Part shown: positions 53,655-61,558 of the stretch, one piece after another
How the letters are laid out: the number at the start of each line of letters is the position of its first letter
Position numbering within the stretch: the first letter of the stretch is position 1
Source: Neofusicoccum parvum
Taxonomy: Eukaryota > Ascomycota > Dothideomycetes > Botryosphaeriales > Botryosphaeriaceae
NCBI GenBank assembly: GCA_020912385.1
Contig: CP087206.1
Location: 4,216,001-4,280,000, forward strand
Direction of reading: 5' to 3'
DNA: 64,000 nt
The notes under the pieces: model-generated
What the model was told of the DNA's origin: nothing
Database searches by the model: none
The model's input: only the letters and a program-made list of their open reading frames with translations
Position numbers and translations under genes: made by a program

Positions 53655-54632
53655 TCACATTCCCATCGCCTTGACCAACCCCTCCGCCTTCTTCTTCAAC
53701 AAATTCTGCACAAACCAACCAGCCCGATCATACCCCGCGCCGTCCCTCGCAGCCACACGCTCAGCAAGCCTGTCCAGCAACCCAGGCACCTTCGCCAGAT
53801 CCAGCAGAATGAAGTGCCGCTTCAGCACATGGATCTCCTCCCTGTCAATCTCAAACTCACCGAGCAGGATTACGCGCTGGGGGCACTCTATCGTCGCTTC
53901 TACCGTTGGCGATGATGACGACGACGCCGCGGCGGCGGCGTTGTATCCGGCGAGGATTTGGTGGAGCAGCAGGTAGACCAGGAGCAAGAGGGTCGTCTCG
54001 TGAGAGACAGTGCACTGGGCGAACTTGTCGATGGCGAGCAGGGCGGCTCTGTTTTGGCGCAGTATGGCGTCCAGGGGCCTGCTGTGCGGCGGGATCAGAG
54101 GGGCCGTCTGCTGCAGCTGCTCCATCGCGCTGGCGACGGCGGAGAAGCAAAGACAATATGTCGCGCTGCTACCACTGTTGCTGCTGCTGCTGCTGCCACT
54201 GCCGGAAGCATTGCTCGGAGAAGACGTCGACGTGGAATTAGCGGCAGCAAGGGGGTCCGTGTCGAACCAGTCCAATGCCAGCATCGGCATCATGTCGAAT
54301 TCGAAGGGTCCGGGGCGGCAGGCAGGCGGCATTTCGGCGATAGGTGTGATTGGTGCAGAGGCAGGAGTTTCGGCATCAATGCTGGTTGACGACGGACCAG
54401 CAGAGCATTCGCATCGGCAGCGCGCACTCAATAAGTGGCGACGGCGGGCAGTGGATCCGGGAGTGCGTCCCATTGGAAGGGAGGGGCTCCTCCTGCAGAC
54501 ATAGTCCTGCTTTGTGCATCGCATGCATCGGTCCGAGCCGTGGAAGATGCACTTGACTTTGGCTCGGTGGCATAAGTCGCAGGAGGCCTTCAGGCCGGGC
54601 GAGTTCCGGGGCTCCCTTGGCGGCGAAGCCAT
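53655..54632 (-). CDS. Zn2Cys6 transcription factor, AflR-like
   Basis: Single-exon gene of 325 aa. The DNA-binding domain starts at residue ~18: CDLCHRAKVKC, a loop with IFHGSDRC, then MRCTKQDYVC. This is the C6 cluster in the variant typical of AflR-type pathway regulators, which bind TCG(N5)CGA. A Ser/Arg linker, a Ser/Thr-rich low-complexity stretch and an AflR-like C-terminal half (YCLCFSAVASAMEQL, then LLVYLLLHQILAGYNA and VILLGEFEIDREE) follow. It lies convergent to the transpeptidase and 29 kb from the PKS. It could regulate the metabolite cluster in trans or belong to a separate lost cluster; neither can be decided here. Confidence 0.85.
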   Translation of the reverse strand: MASPPREPRNSPGLKASCDLCHRAKVKCIFHGSDRCMRCTKQDYVCRRSPSLPMGRTPGSTARRRHLLSARCRCECSAGPSSTSIDAETPASAPITPIAEMPPACRPGPFEFDMMPMLALDWFDTDPLAAANSTSTSSPSNASGSGSSSSSNSGSSATYCLCFSAVASAMEQLQQTAPLIPPHSRPLDAILRQNRAALLAIDKFAQCTVSHETTLLLLVYLLLHQILAGYNAAAAASSSSSPTVEATIECPQRVILLGEFEIDREEIHVLKRHFILLDLAKVPGLLDRLAERVAARDGAGYDRAGWFVQNLLKKKAEGLVKAMGM

Positions 54633-55603
54633 GTCTCGGCACTTGGTAGCGTGGACGTCGTGGCAGAATCAAAAAGACGTTGTTATCGGTGGCGTTTATT
54701 TCACGCAGTTCACCTTGTCTTATACATGTAGCAGCCGTTCGGCGTCCGACAGGCCGCGGAGAACAGCATCTTCCCCGCGTTGGGAAACGTAGTGAAGTCA
54801 TAGCAGTCCAAAACCACTATGCCCTACATATAGCTCAGGGTTCTCAACTGCGACCCCTGACCGGCCGGAGACACAAAGATATCGCGCTACCTGCGGATCG
54901 TCCCGGTACGGTCAGCTATTTGTCAAAAGTTCCAACTGGCGCGGCATTTTCAATCTCTTTAGACATGATGCGGGTATCCCGCTAACGCTCGTTCGGATGC
55001 AGTGCAACACACCCCGGCACGTACCCGGGTGGGAATATTAAGACCAGCTCTAGTATAATAGTAGGCTCCTTCTACTAAGCTTTGAAGTCGCTTAGTAGGT
55101 ATAATAGAGTGTCCTCTAGTACTATAGATTGGAAAGTAGGGTGTCTACTATTATGAACCTTAGATCGTATAGCCGGAAGGGAAGGTAGGAAAGGATAAGT
55201 AAGCACACGTGGAGGAAATAGAAACACCTAAAGTATATACACCCTAACCAAAAGGCGCAAATCCTAACCGAAAGGCGCAAATCCTAAGATATATGCTCCA
55301 GTCCAACGTACTCTTTCAAATCCAACGCACAGGGATCCTTCTACATTAGGTTTGGTTCTTCCGCACTCCTACCGCCTTCTCGCCTCATCAAAATTCTGCC
55401 GCTGCTACCGCCTCGCCGCCTTATCTAAGGCTAAGACCACGTAAAAAATTTTATACCTATAAGATTTACTACTATACCCTATCTTCCTATCTTATAGCAA
55501 GCTAAATAATCTATAGCCTAATTAAATAGCTACTTTAACTATCTCTCCAAGTATCGCTTACTAGTTTACAAATACTATAAGCACGCTATCTACCTAGACT
55601 AGA
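54633..55603. other. Intergenic region with short repeats
   Basis: Contains a 20-bp tandem duplication, CCTAACC(A/G)AAAGGCGCAAAT, near 55252-55290 and AT/TA-rich sequence from 55440 to 55600. The promoter of the regulator is at the left end. No gene is seen. Confidence 0.4.
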
Positions 55604-55786
55604 TGTCAGGGCTCAACCTCAGGATGATCGCTGAAAGGTTTATTGCGCTATGTACGTTAAGCTAAGACTTAAGGAGAGAAGAAAAGAAAGTAGAAGAAGA
55701 GAACAACTTAAATACAAGAAGTGCTTGGCATCACATGACCTGCCGATGATCCTCTGAGGCTTCTCTCAAGGCTCCAGACTCTAACA
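55604..55786 (-). repeat. 3' LTR of the gypsy element (183 bp)
   Basis: On the minus strand it begins TGTTAGAGTCTGGAGCC and ends GAGCCCTGACA (TG...CA). It is directly preceded by the purine-rich GGAAGGGGGGG tract, the expected priming site for plus-strand synthesis. Confidence 0.75.
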
Positions 55787-58013
55787 TCACCCCCCCTTCC
55801 CTCCCCTTCTTTCCGTTTTCAGACGGTGTCGGGTTCAATTCCTAGTGGGGGCGGATCTTTTTCCATTATGGAGGGGTATACAAGGTGAAAAAGCGAAGAA
55901 CTTTGACATCAAACGGCTACATGGCGTAGTTGGAAACTTGGCTGACCGGCAGCATGCGACGGTGATACGTTGCGTTGAGGTGGTAACATCTCTCAGTTGA
56001 TAGGCACTCACGTGCTTGTTGGCTGGCTGTCGAATTGAGGGCCTGTCTGTTGACAGGAAGAGGGTTCTCCGGCACTGGTGGATTCCATCCAGTGGTCTGT
56101 AATGCCCGACCAGGTGACCTAGTACTGTTGTCTCGCAGTTCGCTGCCTGGTAACAGGAAGGATAAATACCACCTGGATCGGGCTCGGCTTCGGCCGGGCC
56201 AAACCGCTTGTCTTTTTGCTCACTGCCAGTTCTCGTTCAGTTGCCTGTCAGTCCATTTTGGTGCTAGAGTTCCTGTGGGGGGTCGTTGCTGGTTCTTTTG
56301 CTCTAGGTAGGAGTCCAGCGCTGCCGTGTCCTGTAGTGCTGATGCCGGTTCCCATGTTGGCCTTGCGTATCCTTGCCATTTAACTTGGTACTGTAGCTGG
56401 CGCCTTTGTTGACCCGGTCTTTTTACCATTCTCTCGCTTAGGATTGCCTCTACTACCCATTCGTCCTGGCCGTCCACTTGGACTAGTGGGGGTTGATAGT
56501 CGTCCTGTACTTGGCTTGGTAGTGGGTCCATTCCTGCCGGCCGGAGGAGGTCTACGTGGAAGACATTGTGTACTGCTCTAGGGATATCCAGTTTGTAGTT
56601 GTAAGATCCAACTGCCTCAATGACAGTGAATTTCGCTGCCTTATCATCGAGTTTCTTGCTTGGCCTATCCGTTTTCAGGTTCCGTAGGTGTAGCCAAACC
56701 TTGTCGCCTACTTTGTACGCAGGTGAAGGGTTTCTTTGCCGGTTGGCTTGCCTCTCTTGTTCCTGTTGAGCCTCTGCCATGGACATCTGCGCCCAGTCCG
56801 TGACTTCTTTGATCTTGGCTACAATTGCCTCCGCTCTTGCCACTGGGGAGTCCCTGTGGGGGTCATTGGGTTGAATGTCCTCAAGCAGTTCCAGTGGCTC
56901 GAGGTGGAACCCGTGGGAGAGGAAGAAGGGGCTTACCTGAGTCGTTGTTGACGTTCTTCCATTAAGGGCCAGCTGAACAACCGGTAACCAGTCCGCCTGG
57001 TCTTGCTGGTGGTAATCCACAAATAATACGAGTTTCCTTGCCACCTCAGTATTTATTCTTTCCGTTGATCCATCTGTTTGAGGGTGGTAGGCTGTTGAGA
57101 TGCGTCTCTTGATCTTAAGTAGTTGACAAATACGTTGCCAAAGGAGGCTAACGAATTGTGTTCCTCTATCAGATACGATTGCCGTTGGGACTCCGTGGTT
57201 CCTGTAGAAGCATGTAATGAAGAGCCTTGTAATGGTTTCCGTCTTAGTATTCGGGCAGGCTTCAAGGATTACTCCTTTTCCTAGCCTATCGGTGATTACT
57301 ATAAGCATTTCACACCCGTTGCTCGATGGTAGTGGCCCACTAAAGTCAATGGAGATCTCTCTCCACTGACGGCTTGGTACTGGTAACGGCTTGAGTAACC
57401 CTTGCTTCCTGTCCCTCTAGACCTTGGTCCTTCCACAGACGTCGCAGTTCCTACAGAACCTCCGGATATCGTTAACGAATCCTGGCCAGAAGAGGTGCCT
57501 TGCCACGAGGGAGACTGTTTGAATACGTCCAGGATGTGCTGAGAGGGGGGAGTCGTGCATCTCTTGAATGATTCTCGTTCGCAGTGGCTCAGAGTCTGGT
57601 ACCCATTTCCTATCCCTAAAGAGGAGGCTCCCTTGGTTGTCCAGTGAGCACTCAGTGATTGAGACCTTGAACTTTGTAGCAAACTCTGGGGGGGATGTTC
57701 TTTCCCCTTGCTGTACTGCTTCTCGGAGTTGCTTTATGTTGAACGGCGCGAGAAAGTAGACACCGCTGCCTTCTTTATTCATGCTACTTGGGCTTCTTAT
57801 ATACGCGTGCATAGCGGGACTCGGAAGTGTACCTATCCGTGCGCATAAAGGGGAAGTGTTACATGTAGTTGCAGGTGCGTTGCATAACAGTAAGACAGGT
57901 AGTGCTGGTACATGGATAAAACAGTAAAGAGACGTGTGTTTGAGAGGCGAATGTGGTTGACAGATCTTGTCGTTACCGGCATTTTCTAGGTTAAGTAAAA
58001 CTGTTGCAGTCAC
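55604..58013 (-). mobile_element. Ty3/gypsy chromovirus, 3' part (integrase, chromodomain, LTR)
   Basis: Minus-strand retroelement remnant. From high to low coordinates: integrase zinc-binding region (HDSPLSAHPGR, then FCRNCDVCGRTK), an in-frame TAG at 57418-57420 where Trp or Gln is expected, and the integrase core with VITDRLGKG, IVSDRGTQFVS and TERINTEVARKL (D,D,E). The GPF/GPY-like part follows, then a C-terminal chromodomain (EWVVEAILSERMV, YQVKWQGYARPTWEP) ending at 56220. A polypurine tract lies at about 55787-55822 and the 3' LTR at 55604-55786. Gag, protease, RT and the 5' LTR are missing. Confidence 0.9.
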
Positions 58014-58450
58014 CTCAGTAGAGGAAATTTTTGTTCTTTAAAAAGTTGTAGCGTTCCTTTATTTGCCTACGTGAATAACATACGGACAAAGGAGCGAAGT
58101 GTCTGGAAATCCCTAGTGCTGCAAACAGTAATAGATCGATGAAAGAAAAGTTCTATTATTACCTAAGATAAAGGAATTTATTAAATTCTAGTGAAAGGTA
58201 TAGATAAAGAATATCTTGTTTGCTTAAAGGCGTGGATAATAGTGAGGTACTTTCTTTCACTACGTTAATGATGATTCATACACTGGCCGGTCTTGGCGAA
58301 CTATAGGGTGTAACGGCGGGCCTCTGCCTCTAAGGATTCAAACACCGAAGAGGGTGGTAAGCCGTGTAGGGTTTACCTTGAGTGGGTACAAGGTCGGGTT
58401 GAGAGCAAGTAATAAAGATACACGTAACTAAGCACTGCGTGCGAAGGCCG
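58014..58450. other. AT-rich spacer between retroelements
   Basis: No gene. Contains copy 2 of the ~60-bp dispersed repeat, then sequence leading into the larger LTR. The AT-rich left half may be mutated internal gypsy sequence. Confidence 0.4.
58309..58367. repeat. Dispersed ~60-bp repeat, copy 2
   Basis: TGTAACGGCGGGCCTCTGCC through GGTAAGCCGT. About 90 percent identical by eye to 49079-49137. Confidence 0.7.
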
Positions 58451-58913
58451 TGTTACTAATAGAGTCCAAATTCTATTGTGCAATGTTGGGATGTTGATGA
58501 ACAACGATGATCCATTGATGATTGGCATGAAGAGGAAGAGGGTAGGTGACCCGCTTGCCTCTTATACAGGTGCTTGTGACTAAGCTATATGGTGCGACTT
58601 GAACTGTCTGAGAAACGAGTGATATCCAACATGCAAGTTGGATTGCGAAGTTGACCACGAAGGTTAAAGCTATCTAAGGAGTGTGGTTATATATACGTAG
58701 GAGATTGTCTACAATCTATGTGCTTAGTGAGTCGGTTATGCTCACTCTCTGAGCGCCTCGCTTCAACTGAGCAGGCGGCTCAGTTACTGAGCGGGTGGGT
58801 CTTAACTGATCGCAGGGGTCACGTGACTCCTGACCCACATAACTGGTGTTTTCTTCGCCTGCTGCGGGGCTATTCCCCGACTTCCTCACCTCATGGAGGC
58901 TACGCCGTAACAC
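58451..58913 (-). mobile_element. Older LTR, minus orientation, interrupted by a younger solo LTR
   Basis: Read on the minus strand it begins TGTTACGGCGTAGCCTCCATG (from 58913) and ends TATTAGTAACA (58451). Shared segments with 60953-61211 are TTAGATAGCTTT, CCTTCGTGGTCAACTTC and AATAGAATTTGGACTCTATTAG. The copy is split by the 148-bp solo LTR at 58484-58631. Without it the element is about 310 bp. Confidence 0.8.
58484..58631. mobile_element. Solo LTR, 148 bp, with perfect 5-bp target duplication
   Basis: TGTTGGGATGTTGATGAACA through GTGATATCCAACA. It is flanked by TGCAA at 58479-58483 and again at 58632-58636. The same family and length as the copy at 45525-45672. It inserted into the older LTR, so it is the younger event. 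Confidence 0.9.
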
Positions 58914-58986
58914 CGAGATCCCAATGTAGCTTAGCGTACAATAGCGCTCATTGTCCCTATGGTCTACTGAGGCCGACGGGTGTATG

Positions 58987-59024
<38 letters not shown>

Positions 59025-59475
59025 ATTATCTTCTTTCTCCCCTTCTATCACAGATAGCTTTAATTTACAAGGAAGCGGCGTCTTTCTTTCTCGCATCATT
59101 CAATAGTAATTAACAATATTATTGTTCATTGTTACGATAGAGAGTTTACAAGAACAATTCGATAGTAGGTATTTAAAGAAATACTAAACAAGGGATCTGT
59201 TTTACTGAACAATAGCGAATGGGAATAGGTATATATTTGAGAACGAGAGGAACGGAGAGTGATTAGAAACTATAGAGTTCGAGATTCTCTAGTCAGACTG
59301 GTTAAACGCTTACCTCTTAGCTTCTTAGCATTTAGAAGCAGGCTTCTAACAATAAGAAGAAAGCGAAGTCGAGTAGCTCTTCTAGGACTTTACACAGGTG
59401 CTTCCTTTCGATATCCTCTTCTTGCTTTCAATCGGTTTTATTCTTTATCTGAAAGCCTACGGCTATAGTCGGACA
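58914..59475. other. 5' region of the amidoligase gene
   Basis: Contains the ATC microsatellite, then AT-rich sequence and a short open frame upstream of the ATG (59398-59475) with a hydrophobic stretch that is likely noncoding. The promoter is presumably here. Confidence 0.4.
58988..59024. repeat. (ATC)12 microsatellite
   Basis: Uninterrupted ATC trinucleotide run, noncoding, just inside the left inverted LTR. Confidence 0.95.
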
Positions 59476-60864
59476 ATGGAAAATACTAGCGAGGAGATAC
59501 AACAGGTAAGGATGGCCGCAGAGCAAGATGAGAAGCCTCAACACTCCTCCTTTACTAACGCCTCGGTCCCGCTTCCCCTTACCTTTGGTATAGAGCTAGA
59601 AATGCTCTTTTTATACGACATGGATGCTTTAGAAGCTGCTAACTGCGTTGCTAAGGAGGATCGCCGTGGCTGTACCCAGGGTAGAATCTTCGTCCACCCC
59701 TTAGACGTGGTAAGTAAAGCGCTGCAGGAAACGGGAATAAATATTTTCGATTCTTCCGCAACTCTCGAAGAAATTCAAGAGGCGCAATACACACGCTAGA
59801 CAACCGCTCTTGATCCTTCAGTGGTTACTTCCTGGAGAGACTTAGAGCACATGATGAATATCATACCGGATAAGTATAAGATCTGCGCGTTGGAGTTGCA
59901 GAGCCCAAAGTACGTGTGGGATGACGGAGATGGCTGGCGCGACGATTTACGGCGCACGCTACAGGCACTGAACGACCTATTCAACAACCATGAGGACGAC
60001 TACTACCGACTGTACCTACCCAATTCAACGTCTCTACACGTGCATGTAGGCGTGGGAACGCAGAGGGAGAAGTACCTACTACCGCTAGCATCAGTTAAAA
60101 GCCTTCTCCAACTCGGCACCGGATTTCAGCGCATCGTAGATGAGTTACATACGGTTCCACGCTTCGACTCGCGCGCTTACTATTGCAAGCCAATACCGAG
60201 GTTCTTTAAAGATATGGAGAGGGAAAACCATCTGATACCATCGGGTGTGATTGGCTGGTGCCAGTATATGGAGCAGGAGATTAGAAGCTGGGACGATGGC
60301 CTACTTAGGTATTATAAGTACGATCGTAACCAGGCATATAATATTGCGAATCTAAACGTCGTAGACGGTAAGCTGGATAGCGGTCCAAATACGAAGGGAA
60401 CGATTGAGTTTAGACAGCACCGCGGAACACTTGAGGCTAACGAAATTATAGCGTGGGTTAAGGTAACAACAAACATGATACGCTTCGCCCATAAGATAGC
60501 CTTAACGGGCGATATGGTATCGATTGTTCGGCAGCATGCGATGGATCTCCAAATGAGCTTCGATCGGTTCCTATACATGATTGGCGTGCCTGGTCAGGTA
60601 GTTAATTACTACGACATGTGGTTAAATAACACTACGTATAGTAAGCGCGTAGAGCAGTTAGAGATGACCGAGATGCACGATTCGCGGCTAACTACGCTGG
60701 CGCCGTTTTTCGCACATTATCGCGAGCAGCAGAAGAACGCTACTGAGGTGATGCGAGCCATCGCCATGCAGTTAAAGTCAGGTAACTACGGGCTACTAGA
60801 AGAGGTAGTGTACAGGCTCCTCCAGGAAAAGTACCCAGATATTGGCGAAGCACAGTCGAAGTAG
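59476..60864 (+). pseudogene. Amidoligase-type protein with one internal stop
   Basis: One frame of 463 codons from the ATG at 59476, interrupted only by TAG at 59797-59799. Family: putative amidoligase (ATP-grasp/COOH-NH2 ligase-like fold), enzymes thought to form amide bonds on peptides or proteins. Visible elements: LTFGIELEMLF near residue 38 (the GxExE ligand motif), SLHVHVGVGTQ (H-x-H), the GTIEFRQHRGTLEANEI motif with the conserved E-F-R-Q-H, and WVKVTTNMIRFAH. The N-terminal and C-terminal halves are both well preserved, so the stop is recent, or the TAG lies in a short exon boundary I cannot see. The gene lies between two inverted LTR copies, with AT-richer upstream DNA. Confidence 0.75.
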
Positions 60865-60952
60865 GCATAGTAGGATTTTCAAGAAGCTAGAACCAGTCTA
60901 TAACGACAGTGTGGGAATATGGAGCTCAATATGGTAGTTAAGTAGGTCCTAA

Positions 60953-61211
60953 TGTTACGGCGCAGCCTCCACGAGGGTAGGAAAAGGCAGCATAAGGAAG
61001 AAAGTGGGATCCACGCGGGTCACGGGACCTATGTGACGCTAAGAAGGTGCTCTGCCTACTCTCGAGCTAAGAACACAGAGCATACAGAGCAGCATAGTAG
61101 GTTTTCAATTCTCGTATATGTATATAAACCACACTCCTTAGATAGCTTTGACCTTCGTGGTCAACTTCTCGAATTCACTTCTACAATAGAATTTAGACTC
61201 TATTAGTAACA
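60953..61211 (+). mobile_element. Older LTR, plus orientation (259 bp)
   Basis: Begins TGTTACGGCGCAGCCTCCACGAG and ends TATTAGTAACA. It is the inverted partner of 58451-58913 and is not interrupted by the younger solo LTR. With TG...CA ends it fits an LTR, but no internal retroelement domain lies between the pair. Confidence 0.8.
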
Positions 61212-61558
61212 AGACCATCGTAAACTATCAACCACATTGGCCCGTAATCACGTGTTTTATTTGCTTTTACTTATACACGCGTTCTTTCTTTACTTTTTGC
61301 TGCACTATACACCTATCCCCATACACGACAAAAGAATTCGAGACCAGGAAATACAATTCTACGGAAGATACACTGCGAATAGAGGACCCAGACACCCATC
61401 ACACACTCGCGCCGCCTAAGACACTGGTCTTACCCGACGACGCGAGATCCTACGCCGCAGGAGATAGCCGCCCCTCGGACCTTCTTAACGGATTCAACGA
61501 CGACCTAATCTTTGAATTTTACCCTCGTAATCGCGAATTCGACTTTCTCTGCCCTGCA
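61212..61558. other. Probable 5' UTR of the LINE
   Basis: About 350 bases between the LTR and the first ORF1 ATG. Becomes GC-rich and CG-dinucleotide-rich after 61430. No separate gene is supported. Confidence 0.4.

Noticed and set aside
55832..55842. GGTTCAATTCC, a perfect B-box-like phrase suggesting a tRNA gene or SINE
   Set aside because: No cloverleaf forms: the T-stem arms do not pair and no A box lies at the right distance. It is next to the gypsy polypurine tract and is probably part of the element.
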